Positions 45,829 through 53,515 of a stretch of 64,000 nucleotides of DNA are shown one piece after another. Under the pieces are notes generated by a model that ran no database searches, was not told the DNA's origin, and was given only the letters and a program-made list of their open reading frames with translations. This stretch comes from Gammaproteobacteria bacterium 45_16_T64 (GTDB taxonomy: Bacteria; Pseudomonadota; Gammaproteobacteria; Pseudomonadales; Ketobacteraceae), in assembly GCA_002162955.1 (NCBI GenBank), contig MABD01000014.1:47021-111020 (forward strand), given 5' to 3'. A program made the position numbers and the translations under genes. Every line of letters starts with the position of its first letter. Within the stretch, counting starts at the first letter, position 1.

Positions 45829-45878
45829 TTACCACTAAAAAAATGGCTGAAGATTTCTGGCCCTTTTTTTAGTGGTAA
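45829..45878. terminator. Terminator of the pilus-like operon
   Basis: A 15-bp perfect stem (ttaccactaaaaaaa/tttttttagtggtaa) encloses a 20-base loop that can pair internally (ggc/gcc). The seven T residues in the right arm act as the U-run. It lies 43 bases after the lipoprotein stop. Confidence 0.75.
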
Positions 45879-45906
45879 TGTATGGATGATGCTTAAGATG
45901 AAATAA

Positions 45907-46233
45907 ATTTTTCCAACATATTCACTGAGCTATCGGGGAGTTAATCAGAACAAACCGCTGATCCTCAGTAAAAATAACCGCAGGCTCATCATCGGCGTTA
46001 TTGAAGCAAAACAATCTTTAGTGAGTATCGCGGGTTCAGAAAAAACTACCCTCACCGATAGAATAGTATTTCCAGGCTTATCCACGGGCATTCAACAACA
46101 ATTCTATTCTAAGTCCTACAGGTTTCATGTATTTGGTGAATGGCAATACCGTGGCGACGATCTAGAAAATTCTGATACCACCTACAAAATTCGGCACGGC
46201 GGCTTTACTTTCGGGATGCTGTGGGGATTTTAG
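45907..46233 (+). pseudogene. Remnant of an outer-membrane beta-barrel gene
   Basis: An open stretch of 108 codons without a proper start. A TAA closes the frame at 45904-45906, and the first usable start is GTG 46021 without a good ribosome binding site. The translation has alternating polar and hydrophobic strands (SYRFHVFGEWQYRGDD, GGFTFGMLWGF) and ends in phenylalanine, the signature of the last strand of an outer-membrane barrel. It follows a terminator and has no visible promoter. I read it as the C-terminal fragment of a lost gene. If translated from 46021 it would give a 70-residue peptide of unlikely function. Confidence 0.5.
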
Positions 46234-46293
46234 GCATACCATCGAATACTAGAGCCACACTAAGGCAGCCCTTGCACTTGAGAAACGATCTAT

Positions 46294-46968
46294 TTACGCA
46301 GTTATAGCTTGAGTGTGCAACCCACACTCCCTATCTCCTAACACCTTAGTGGGGTCAAAATAGTCTTCTTCATCCGGAAGGTTATTTTCCACAAGGTAAC
46401 CTTCTAGATCTACGTCCGTCCAATAGAATACTGGCGCAACCTTAATTAAGCCAGTTTCATCTTGGGTAACGATATCCAAATTATTACGAAATGGTGTTTG
46501 ATCTTTACGTATTGCGGTAAGCCACACTTCTGGCGCGAACTCTTGCATTGCACGCTTAAAAGGTTCTAGTTTTACCTGGCGAGTAAACTCATCATGAAGA
46601 TCCGAGTCCACATCAGGTACACCACCCATAATTGCATCTCTTCTTGCTGCAGTGACTAGCGGATTATATACATGAACATTAAGCGATAGATCCTTAATGA
46701 CCTTTTCTGCAAATAGATAAGTGGCTTGAGTATTATACCCAGAATCAATCCAAAGGACGTCCATTGTAGGATCAGCAACTGTGGCCATATGCAGAATCAC
46801 TGCTTCGAATGGCCTAAAATTAGTTGTCACGATAGCCTTTTTGTTGATTCCAACGGCCCACCGAACTATCTCTAATGGAGACTTGTTCCGTAACGACGCA
46901 TTAATCATATCCAAATCTAATATATCTAGACTCGATTCATTTGTGTTTAACATTTCCTGGCTCGACAT
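46294..46968 (-). CDS. PAPS reductase-like protein (CysH family)
   Basis: This 224-residue adenine-nucleotide alpha-hydrolase-fold protein probably reduces 3'-phosphoadenylyl sulfate to sulfite. Visible are the nucleotide-binding loop (TTNFRPFEAVILHM, near residue 50), LWIDSGYNTQATY, the substrate-binding WLTAIRKDQTPFR near 150, VAPVFYWTDVDLEGYL and the C-terminal catalytic ECGLH (Cys near 216). The usual SFG-type start of the first loop is changed. The two extra cysteine pairs of plant/APS-type enzymes with a 4Fe-4S cluster are absent, so PAPS is the likely substrate. It is the last gene of a three-gene unit downstream of a strong Fur box. Confidence 0.8.
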   Translation of the reverse strand: MSSQEMLNTNESSLDILDLDMINASLRNKSPLEIVRWAVGINKKAIVTTNFRPFEAVILHMATVADPTMDVLWIDSGYNTQATYLFAEKVIKDLSLNVHVYNPLVTAARRDAIMGGVPDVDSDLHDEFTRQVKLEPFKRAMQEFAPEVWLTAIRKDQTPFRNNLDIVTQDETGLIKVAPVFYWTDVDLEGYLVENNLPDEEDYFDPTKVLGDRECGLHTQAITA

Positions 46969-46982
46969 TGTTTGTCCCGTTA

Positions 46983-47252
46983 TTAATTGAAGATTTGTCG
47001 CAAAATAATTTCTGTTCGTGCTGTTGCCGCCAATGCTTGTTCATATTTTACCGTAGAAACAGAATACGAGGCCTCACCGTCAAGCGCTGCCACTCTCGCC
47101 CTATCTGCCGCTAAAGACGCATTATAAGCAATAGCCTCCAGTGACCGAATGGCCTTTTCTGTTTTAAATCGCTTTGCCGCCACAAAACTCTGCGTTTTAA
47201 TCACAGAATCGACGCCGTTATTCGCACGTTGTTTTTTGTTAAATTCAGACAT
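46983..47252 (-). CDS. Hypothetical protein upstream of PAPS reductase gene, 89 aa
   Basis: I do not recognise this family. It is a soluble, helical and Ala-rich protein (AIAYNASLAADRARVAALDGE) with a basic N-terminus and no signal. AGGA lies 8 bases before the ATG. Its stop is 14 bases from the start of the PAPS-reductase-like gene, and a 41-residue membrane peptide is encoded 47 bases upstream, so the three probably form one transcript. The coiled-coil character suggests a structural or regulatory role. Confidence 0.7.
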   Translation of the reverse strand: MSEFNKKQRANNGVDSVIKTQSFVAAKRFKTEKAIRSLEAIAYNASLAADRARVAALDGEASYSVSTVKYEQALAATARTEIILRQIFN

Positions 47253-47299
47253 GTAGTATTTCCTAAATAATAGAGGACATCACCCATTGGAGTGCGGCA

Positions 47300-47425
47300 T
47301 CAATGTGTAAATACGGTTGGCTCATCGACGACAACACTGTTTATTGTCGTATTCATAACCATTGCAGCAAGCATGATAGTTGACACCAATACTATTGAGA
47401 TAACCAGGGATCGAATTTCTGACAT
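47300..47425 (-). CDS. Very small membrane protein, 41 aa
   Basis: ATG at 47425 is preceded by GGAGA 6 bases upstream and encodes 41 residues: a short polar start (MSEIRS), one hydrophobic segment (LVISIVLVSTIMLAAMVM) and a polar end (DEPTVFTH). It is a single-pass small membrane protein or export signal. It lies between a Fur-like box at 47585 and the 89-residue gene, in the same direction. No homologue is known to me. The ribosome binding site and location support it as a real gene. Confidence 0.55.
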   Translation of the reverse strand: MSEIRSLVISIVLVSTIMLAAMVMNTTINSVVVDEPTVFTH

Positions 47426-47673
47426 GTTCTTTCTCCGTATCTATAAATAACCAATGCTGAACTGATAGCTTTTCACCAAATAAAGAGGTGGGTAGATTCT
47501 GTTATTCAATCTACGTTAACGCTAATTTACGCCACGCTGCCTTGACCAATGACTCTCTAGCCGAGGTTTCTTGAAACACATTACGCTAATGATAATCATT
47601 ACCATTAAAAAGTAAAGGTAAGTTCCAATAAAAATGAGGGAATAAATAGGGGGCCTAAATCTAGGGGCACAGA
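47426..47673. other. Regulatory region upstream of PAPS-reductase unit
   Basis: About 250 AT-rich bases without a gene, bounded by the recA terminator. The only strong signal is the Fur-like box at 47585-47603, listed separately. Confidence 0.6.
47585..47603. promoter_or_regulatory. Very strong Fur-box-like site
   Basis: gctaatgataatcattacc agrees with 17 of 19 positions of the Fur consensus gataatgataatcattatc and is nearly palindromic. It lies 160 bases upstream of the 41-residue gene on the minus strand. No plus-strand gene follows it, because recA comes from the other side and ends in a terminator. Confidence 0.85.
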
Positions 47674-47697
47674 AAAAGGGCGCCAATGGCGCCCTTT
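47674..47697 (-). terminator. Terminator downstream of recA
   Basis: Arms aaaagggcgcca/tggcgccctttt around a single central base, 67 bases beyond the recA stop. On the minus strand it is followed by five T residues. Confidence 0.85.
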
Positions 47698-47727
47698 TGA
47701 TCGATCACGGAATAAGGTCGGCTCTCA

Positions 47728-47760
47728 CAATGTAGTTACCACCACATTGTAACTACATTG
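47728..47760 (-). other. Perfect stem-loop at the recA 3' end
   Basis: A 12-bp perfect stem (caatgtagttac/gtaactacattg) with a 9-base loop starts 3 bases after the recA stop codon. It has no T-run and lies upstream of the real terminator, so it probably stabilises the mRNA 3' end or is an RNA-processing site. Confidence 0.6.
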
Positions 47761-47763
47761 CCA

Positions 47764-48789
47764 TTACACCTCTTCAGTGACTTCTTCTTGTTCATCTGTC
47801 GGTGTTGATAATAATTGAGCGCGTATATCCCGCTCAATCTCATCGGCAATCTCTGCATTTTCACTTAGATACTTAGCTGCGTTCGCTTTACCTTGCCCTA
47901 TCTTGTCGCCCTTATAAGCATACCAAGCTCCAGACTTATCAACAAAGCCGCACTTCACACCCAAATCCAGAACCTCGCCCATATGATAAATACCTTCACC
48001 ATAGATGATCTGAAATTCGGCTTGTCTGAATGGTGGCGCCACTTTGTTTTTAACCACTTTCACACGGGTTTCATTACCGATAACTTCATCGCCCTGCTTC
48101 ACCGCGCCAGTACGTCGAATATCGAGACGAACGGACGAATAAAACTTAAGTGCATTACCACCAGTGGTGGTTTCTGGCGAACCAAACATTACCCCAATTT
48201 TCATTCGAATCTGATTGATAAAAATAACAAGACAATTGGCATGTTTCACACTACCGGTAAGCTTGCGTAATGCCTGGGACATAAGTCGCGCCTGGAGTCC
48301 CACATGGGTATCACCCATATCACCCTCAATTTCAGCGCGAGGTGTTAACGCAGCAACAGAATCAATGATAATCACATCAACTGCGTTAGATCGTATTAGC
48401 ATGTCCGTAATTTCTAGTGCTTGCTCACCCGTATCCGGCTGAGATACCAACAAATCATCTACGTTAACACCTAGCTTTCCGGCATACCCAGGGTCCAACG
48501 CATGCTCAGCATCTACAAACGCACAAGTAGCACCTTGTTTTTGTGCTTCTGCGACAACCTGTAACGTTAATGTAGTTTTGCCCGATGATTCAGGGCCATA
48601 TATTTCAACAATACGTCCCTTCGGTAAACCACCTATACCTAACGCGATATCAAGCCCTAAAGACCCTGTGGATATCGCCGGAATTTCCTGGTGCTGTTGA
48701 TCGCCCATGCGCATAACAGAACCTTTACCGAACTGTCGGTCAATTTGACTTAGCGCAGCACTGAGTGCCTTTTTCTTATTCTCATCCAT
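47764..48789 (-). CDS. recA: Recombinase RecA
   Basis: This DNA strand-exchange protein is the SOS co-protease that triggers LexA cleavage. The 341-residue protein has Walker [11 protein letters not shown] (near residue 67), the Walker B strand [10 protein letters not shown], loop L1 (EGDMGDTH), loop L2 ([19 protein letters not shown]) and an acidic C-terminus. A near-perfect LexA box at 48825-48844 lies just upstream. Its usual partner recX is missing from the downstream side and found 26.8 kb away. Confidence 0.98.
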   Translation of the reverse strand: MDENKKKALSAALSQIDRQFGKGSVMRMGDQQHQEIPAISTGSLGLDIALGIGGLPKGRIVEIYGPESSGKTTLTLQVVAEAQKQGATCAFVDAEHALDPGYAGKLGVNVDDLLVSQPDTGEQALEITDMLIRSNAVDVIIIDSVAALTPRAEIEGDMGDTHVGLQARLMSQALRKLTGSVKHANCLVIFINQIRMKIGVMFGSPETTTGGNALKFYSSVRLDIRRTGAVKQGDEVIGNETRVKVVKNKVAPPFRQAEFQIIYGEGIYHMGEVLDLGVKCGFVDKSGAWYAYKGDKIGQGKANAAKYLSENAEIADEIERDIRAQLLSTPTDEQEEVTEEV

Positions 48790-48824
48790 TATCTAATCCC
48801 CGATTCTGTTATGCGAAACACATT

Positions 48825-48844
48825 TACTGTAAATTTGAACAGTA
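48825..48844. promoter_or_regulatory. LexA (SOS) box of recA
   Basis: tactgt-N8-acagta is a palindrome that fits the gammaproteobacterial LexA operator CTGT-N8-ACAG. It is centred about 45 bases upstream of the recA start, so recA is expected to be SOS-induced. Confidence 0.92.
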
Positions 48845-49393
48845 TTATTGCACAACATTTTGTTCTTCGCCAACATCCTCAGTGGTTTTTTTGTGGATTT
48901 CTTTCCACGCCAATATCCTTACCAACATTCCTTGTAACGCGAGCGCCGTTGCGCCCCTACGAATAGCTTCCGCATCACCAGGAAAAAGCATCCGAGTCAT
49001 CTCAATATGCCCATCCAAAGCCCAACCCAACCAGACTAAACCAGCAGGGCTACCTTCTGTGGCAGCGCTTTCCTCAACCATGTTACCGACTGCCACAACA
49101 AGAGTTGCCTTGGTCTTTTTGATCGCACCTTTAATCATTTCCTCAAGTGCAGCCTGACTTACGGCCCCTTTCTTCTTTAGAGTCGTCGCCTTGACACCAA
49201 GCATCTTCTTCTTTGCTTCATCTGAAACAGCAACAAAGCCACGGTCAAACCATTCTCCACTACCAGGATTCAACGTCAGTACTGCGGACACTGCGCCACC
49301 GGTACAAGCTTCAACGGTACTAATACTGATACCGCTTCCTAATAGTTCTTTTCCTATGCGTGCTGCAATATCGTCGATTACAACATGACCCAT
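48845..49393 (-). CDS. pncC: CinA C-terminal domain protein (nicotinamide-nucleotide amidase)
   Basis: This enzyme hydrolyses nicotinamide mononucleotide to nicotinate mononucleotide in NAD salvage. The start at ATG 49393 (MGHVVIDD) fits the family. A TTG at 49438 would add 15 residues. Of the 182 residues, about 25-165 are the CinA domain (STVEACTGGAVSAVLT with the catalytic Ser/Thr region; FDRGFVAVSDEAKKKMLGV; AVGNMVEESAATEGSPAGLVWLGWA in pieces). The usual YSN-type motif reads FVAVSDEAK here. The gene lies directly upstream of recA, as in Pseudomonas and E. coli. Confidence 0.88.
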   Translation of the reverse strand: MGHVVIDDIAARIGKELLGSGISISTVEACTGGAVSAVLTLNPGSGEWFDRGFVAVSDEAKKKMLGVKATTLKKKGAVSQAALEEMIKGAIKKTKATLVVAVGNMVEESAATEGSPAGLVWLGWALDGHIEMTRMLFPGDAEAIRRGATALALQGMLVRILAWKEIHKKTTEDVGEEQNVVQ

Positions 49394-49605
49394 GTCCACC
49401 ACGTGGCTGGCCCCTTTTATCCAGTAAACAAGTCGCAAATACTACCGTAGTTTTGTTCCCCAAACACCACTTTTCATTGATATTGTCGGCATTAGCCTAA
49501 GTTGATTAACGCCTAAGTAAAAGAACCCCATAACAGGGCTAGATCCTATTTCCAATGGTCTATATCATTGCCACTCAAATACCACCAAGAGATAAGCATA
49601 CGTTA

Positions 49606-52191
49606 ATGACAGCCGTGACAGATCAACTCGCAAAGCATACCCCAATGATGCAACAGTATCTTCGCATCAAAGCCGAACACCCAAGTGAATTGGTGTTTTA
49701 CCGTATGGGTGATTTTTATGAGCTGTTCTATGATGATGCGAAAACGGCGGCTAGCTTGCTCGATATCACACTCACAGCTCGCGGTAAGTCTGGTGGCAAC
49801 CCAATCCCAATGGCCGGCATTCCTTATCACGCCGCTGAGAATTATCTAGCACGATTAGTGCGTATGGGCGTATCAGTGGCAGTGGTAGAACAATTTGGGG
49901 ACCCCGCAACCACAAAAGGCCCCTTGGAGCGCAAGGTCGCTCGCATCGTGACACCAGGTACTGTAAGCGATGAAGCTCTATTAGAAGAACGCTCTGAGAA
50001 TTTACTCACCGCAATTTGCTGTAATGACGAGAACTTTGGTATCGCATCACTGGACATCGCCAGTGGACGATTTATCGTCACACAGTGCATTGGATTACCA
50101 GCCCTGGATGCAGAATTAGCAAGACTAAACCCCGTTGAGTTACTCGCACCGGACAGCAGTCAGTTGAGCAAACATGTTAAGCATCGCTCTGGATTTCGAG
50201 CGCGCCCAGTATGGGAGTTTGATACTGAGTCAGCTCAGCGCTCACTCATACAGCAATTCCAAACCAAAGACTTGTCCGGGTTTGGCTGTGAAGAACTACC
50301 TGTTGCCATCGCTGCAGCTGGCTGTCTGCTCCAATACGCTAAGGAAACTCAGAGAGCCGCACTGCCGCATATCAGATCAATTCGAGTAGAGTCACTAGAC
50401 GACTGCGTTGTTCTCGATGCAGCTACACGCAAAAACTTGGAGCTTGTAGAGAACCTTCAAGGTGAATTTGAGCATACCTTGGCCTGGGTACTCGACAGAA
50501 CACAAACACCCATGGGAAGTCGGTTATTACGACGCTGGATAAGCCGACCGATTCGAAACAAAGATATTTTGTTCTCGCGACAACATGCAATTGAGACCTT
50601 ACTCGGTGATTACCAGTACGAACCGTTGCAAAAAATTCTTCATCAAATCGGAGATATCGAGCGAATCTTGGCTCGTGTTGCCCTTAAATCAGCAAGACCT
50701 AGAGACCTCAGCCGTCTGCGAGATGCTCTACAATTATTGCCCGATCTACAGCTTGCTTTAGCACCTTTAGACGCAAACATCATTCAAACAATTGCGCAAA
50801 GGATTAGCACCTACCCAGATTTAGCGGCACTTCTCGACACCGCTATCATTGAAATTCCCCCAGTACTCATTAGAGACGGCGGTGTGATAAAAACTGGCTA
50901 TGATGCAGAGCTAGATGAACTGCAAGCTCTCAGCGAAAACGCCGGTGAATTCCTAGTAAAACTCGAAGAACGAGAAAAAGAGCGAACAGGCATTTCTACT
51001 CTAAAAGTAGGCTACAACAGAGTCCACGGCTATTTCATTGAAATCAGCAAAGCTAATAGCGCTAGCGCGCCAGATGAGTACATTCGACGCCAAACACTGA
51101 AAAACGCCGAGCGCTTTATAACCCCAGAATTGAAAGCCTTTGAAGATAAAGCCCTTAGTGCCAAGAGCCGAGCACTGGCTAGAGAAAAAGCGCTTTATGA
51201 CCAACTTGTAGACAAGCTACATTTACAACTACTCGAGCTACAAACAAGTTTTGAAGCCGTATGCGAACTTGACGTGCTCTCGTGCTTTGCTGAGCGGGCA
51301 GATACCTTAGCCCTATCTAAACCAGAACTCATTGAAGAGCCTGGCTTGCATATAAATGCTGGCCGCCACCCTGTGGTTGAACAGGTATTAGACGGCGCCT
51401 TTATCCCCAATGATCTCATGCTCGACCAGCACCGGCGTATGCTGGTGATCACAGGTCCAAACATGGGCGGTAAATCGACTTTTATGCGCCAGACAGCTCT
51501 CATTGCATTGTTAGCTCATATCGGTTCATTTGTCCCGGCAGAGCACGTCCGTATCGGCCCAATAGATCGTATATTCACTCGTATCGGCTCCTCCGACGAC
51601 CTTGCGGGTGGACGCTCTACTTTCATGGTTGAGATGACAGAAACCTCCAATATATTGCACAACGCCACCAAAAATAGCTTAGTCATCATGGACGAAATCG
51701 GACGCGGAACCAGTACCTTTGATGGATTGTCCTTAGCTTGGGCTTGCGCAAACCACTTAGCCACCAACATTCAGGCACAAACGCTATTTGCGACCCATTA
51801 TTTCGAACTCACTCAATTACCTGAATCCACCTCTGGGGTCGTCAATGTACACCTCACAGCCCACGAGGAAGATGATCAAATCTTGTTTTTGCACAAGGTA
51901 GAAGAAGGCCCCGCAAGCCAAAGTTACGGATTACAGGTCGCCAAGCTCGCAGGACTACCCTCAGAAGTCATTAGCCATGCGCAAAAGAAACTAAAGCAGC
52001 TAGAAAAACAAGATATCAATAATAGCGTTGTTGTAGACGCAAATTCCCCCATACAAACCGATTTATTCACCGAGACAAGCAAACCTCACCCCGCAATTGA
52101 GAACCTAAGCAAACTTGATCCTGATTGCTTAAACCCTCGACAGGCGTTGGACATCCTTTATCGGCTTAAGGAGCTCACCGAAAAGAACTAG
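49606..52191 (+). CDS. mutS: DNA mismatch repair protein MutS
   Basis: This ATPase recognises base mismatches and recruits MutL. I chose ATG 49606 ([18 protein letters not shown]), which matches family N-termini. The frame is open from 49555. The 861-residue protein has the mismatch-reading [11 protein letters not shown] motif (Phe and Glu wedge) near residue 38. It then has the connector, lever and clamp domains, Walker [15 protein letters not shown] (near 620), Walker [16 protein letters not shown], and the C-terminal dimerisation tail ([21 protein letters not shown] in two pieces). Length and order are normal. It is divergent from pncC. Confidence 0.97.
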   Translation: MTAVTDQLAKHTPMMQQYLRIKAEHPSELVFYRMGDFYELFYDDAKTAASLLDITLTARGKSGGNPIPMAGIPYHAAENYLARLVRMGVSVAVVEQFGDPATTKGPLERKVARIVTPGTVSDEALLEERSENLLTAICCNDENFGIASLDIASGRFIVTQCIGLPALDAELARLNPVELLAPDSSQLSKHVKHRSGFRARPVWEFDTESAQRSLIQQFQTKDLSGFGCEELPVAIAAAGCLLQYAKETQRAALPHIRSIRVESLDDCVVLDAATRKNLELVENLQGEFEHTLAWVLDRTQTPMGSRLLRRWISRPIRNKDILFSRQHAIETLLGDYQYEPLQKILHQIGDIERILARVALKSARPRDLSRLRDALQLLPDLQLALAPLDANIIQTIAQRISTYPDLAALLDTAIIEIPPVLIRDGGVIKTGYDAELDELQALSENAGEFLVKLEEREKERTGISTLKVGYNRVHGYFIEISKANSASAPDEYIRRQTLKNAERFITPELKAFEDKALSAKSRALAREKALYDQLVDKLHLQLLELQTSFEAVCELDVLSCFAERADTLALSKPELIEEPGLHINAGRHPVVEQVLDGAFIPNDLMLDQHRRMLVITGPNMGGKSTFMRQTALIALLAHIGSFVPAEHVRIGPIDRIFTRIGSSDDLAGGRSTFMVEMTETSNILHNATKNSLVIMDEIGRGTSTFDGLSLAWACANHLATNIQAQTLFATHYFELTQLPESTSGVVNVHLTAHEEDDQILFLHKVEEGPASQSYGLQVAKLAGLPSEVISHAQKKLKQLEKQDINNSVVVDANSPIQTDLFTETSKPHPAIENLSKLDPDCLNPRQALDILYRLKELTEKN

Positions 52192-52288
52192 ACCTGGTGT
52201 CAATTGTGTCAATAGTAACCCTGTTCATAGATAGAAAAGTAACGTACTATATCGCGCTGAATAAATCCTAGAGAGAGGACTCTAAACC

Positions 52289-52612
52289 ATGACGTTTGTG
52301 GTAGCTGAAAATTGCATCAAATGTAAGTACACCGACTGCGTTGAAGTGTGTCCTGTAGATTGTTTTTACGAAGGACCCAATTTCCTGGTTATTCACCCTG
52401 ATGAGTGTATTGATTGCGCTCTATGTGAACCAGAATGCCCTGCTAATGCTATCTATTCCGAGGATGAACTTCCTGCGGATCAAGAAGCCTTTACAGAACT
52501 TAATGCTGAACTCGCCGAAGTATGGCCTAACATAACAGAACAGAAAGACGCGCTTCCAGACGCCGATGATTGGGACGGTGTGGAAGGTAAGGCAGACAAG
52601 CTTGAGCGCTAA
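52289..52612 (+). CDS. fdxA: Seven-iron ferredoxin FdxA
   Basis: This is a 107-residue electron carrier with one 3Fe-4S and one 4Fe-4S cluster. Cysteines lie in [17 protein letters not shown] at residues 9-25 and [12 protein letters not shown] at 40-51, the arrangement of the Azotobacter-type 7Fe ferredoxin. The C-terminal half is an acidic extension ([11 protein letters not shown]). It lies just after mutS in the same direction, with a GAGAGAGGA-type ribosome binding site. A terminator follows at 52653. Confidence 0.96.
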   Translation: MTFVVAENCIKCKYTDCVEVCPVDCFYEGPNFLVIHPDECIDCALCEPECPANAIYSEDELPADQEAFTELNAELAEVWPNITEQKDALPDADDWDGVEGKADKLER

Positions 52613-52652
52613 CTTTCGATAAAACGATAGATACGCGACAGGTTATAATAGA

Positions 52653-52678
52653 AAGGGCAGTTTATCTGTCCTTTTTTA
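52653..52678 (+). terminator. Terminator of fdxA
   Basis: Arms aagggcag/ctgtcctt (one G-U pair) with a five-base loop and T6 tract, 41 bases after the fdxA stop. Confidence 0.8.
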
Positions 52679-52683
52679 TGCCC

Positions 52684-52935
52684 AAAAAAGAAGGGCGGCT
52701 CTCGCCGCCCCACCTCGCTCGAACAATCCATTGTTCTGGCATCCTGCCCGATCTTCCTGACCTAAAAACAATCCTTGTATCGTTCCAATCCTACCCTATT
52801 CCTTAACATTCCCTGTTTGAGCTCCTGCTCTGATTCCCTTATGAAGCATCCTGCCTCACTTCCCTGTTAGAGTATCCTTACTCAACCTCCCTACAACACA
52901 TCCCTGTTTATCCTTGAGCCATCCTAGCCACGGAT
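52684..52935 (-). ncRNA. CsrB/RsmZ-type small RNA
   Basis: On the minus strand about 200 bases contain 17 GGA triplets (plus-strand TCC between 52727 and 52925), most in AGGA or AGGGA context and spaced 8-18 bases apart. They alternate with self-complementary stretches. The 3' end is an intrinsic terminator (gggcggc/gccgccc stem at 52693-52710, followed by TTCTTTTTT). The location between rpoS and fdxA is exactly that of rsmZ in Pseudomonas. At about 250 nt with 17 motifs it is longer than Pseudomonas RsmZ and closer to CsrB. It should titrate the CsrA encoded at 15857-16048. The 5' end is estimated at about 52930 and was not mapped. Confidence 0.88.
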
Positions 52936-52970
52936 ATAAATTTATCAGAACAGGCATAATGCGCAAGATA

Positions 52971-52987
52971 GGTAAGCGTCACTTATA
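52971..52987 (-). promoter_or_regulatory. Possible GacA/UvrY box upstream of the sRNA
   Basis: ggtaag-N5-cttata resembles the GacA target tgtaag-N6-cttaca with two mismatches and a spacer one base short. It lies about 40-50 bases upstream of the estimated sRNA start. The match is weak and the case rests mainly on position. Confidence 0.35.
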
Positions 52988-53100
52988 TCGACAACATTAA
53001 TCGATAATTATTTTTTCTCATAAATAACAGTTACTTAAGATATCTAAGCAATACCAAAAGGTGTATTCAGGCAGACATTAAATAGATTTTCCTACAAGAC

Positions 53101-53120
53101 TTGTGAGATATATCGCACAA
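53101..53120. promoter_or_regulatory. CRP/Vfr-like palindrome
   Basis: ttgtgagatatatcgcacaa is a 20-base near-perfect inverted repeat (one mismatched pair). It agrees with the TGTGA-N6-TCACA consensus at 9 of 10 core positions. It lies about 170 bases upstream of the CsrB/RsmZ-type sRNA. Confidence 0.5.
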
Positions 53121-53347
53121 CAAAAGTGCATATATTCGCACATTCATTATTACTATAAGAAATCACGTTAGATTACAAAGGCATAGAACCACAAAGGCAA
53201 CCAGCCTTACTAAATGACAATAAATAATTGACGCGGCCAAAAACAAAATACTGCAGAGTAAATAATAGGGAATAAATAGTATACTTATTATGAAAAAATG
53301 CTCGTAGGAAAGGAGCAACTGATACCGTATACTCGTTGCATCTTTTG

Positions 53348-53440
53348 AAAAAAAGAAGGGCGGTTCTGCCGCCCACCTCGCTTCCCCCCTTATTTAAACT
53401 ACCCAACACCCTCCCCTGTTCACGCCGCTATATACGCCCA
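53348..53440 (-). ncRNA. Candidate second small RNA with related terminator
   Basis: Minus-strand gggcgg-ttctg-ccgccc followed by TTCTTTTTTT at 53348-53374 is nearly the same terminator as that of the CsrB/RsmZ-type sRNA. Both copies are preceded by agcgaggtg. Upstream are only two GGA motifs (in gggga and gggggga contexts). It follows the rpoS terminator, so it needs its own promoter (TATATA near 53430-53435 is possible). It could be a short sRNA or a decayed duplicate. Confidence 0.35.
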
Positions 53441-53447
53441 AAAAACC

Positions 53448-53503
53448 AATATCGACGCATAAAAAAACCGCCGAAATCAGCGGTTTTTTTATGCGTCGAT
53501 ATT
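53448..53503. terminator. Terminator of rpoS, long symmetrical hairpin
   Basis: Perfect 24-bp arms (aatatcgacgcat-A7-ccgc and the reverse complement) around an 8-base loop, 12 bases after the rpoS stop. The A7/T7 tracts and gcat flank are the same as in the palindrome at 606-667. Confidence 0.9.
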
Positions 53504-53515
53504 AATTATGCTCAA

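Larger units (their letters stand above)
52936..53345. other. Upstream region of the CsrB/RsmZ-type sRNA
   Basis: About 400 AT-rich bases without a gene. They hold the sRNA promoter on the minus strand, an imperfect GacA/UvrY-box-like element at 52971-52987 and a CRP-like palindrome at 53101-53120. Confidence 0.5.

Noticed and set aside
20989..47763. Mobile island with integrase or insertion sequence ends
   Set aside because: No integrase, transposase, tRNA-linked attachment site or flanking direct repeat was seen. The block is reported only as a synteny break.
52727..52925. CRISPR-like or tandem repeat array suggested by regularly spaced atcc/tccc motifs
   Set aside because: The spacing varies from 8 to 18 bases and there is no repeat longer than about 6 bases. 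The pattern is explained better by GGA motifs of a Csr-type sRNA on the minus strand.
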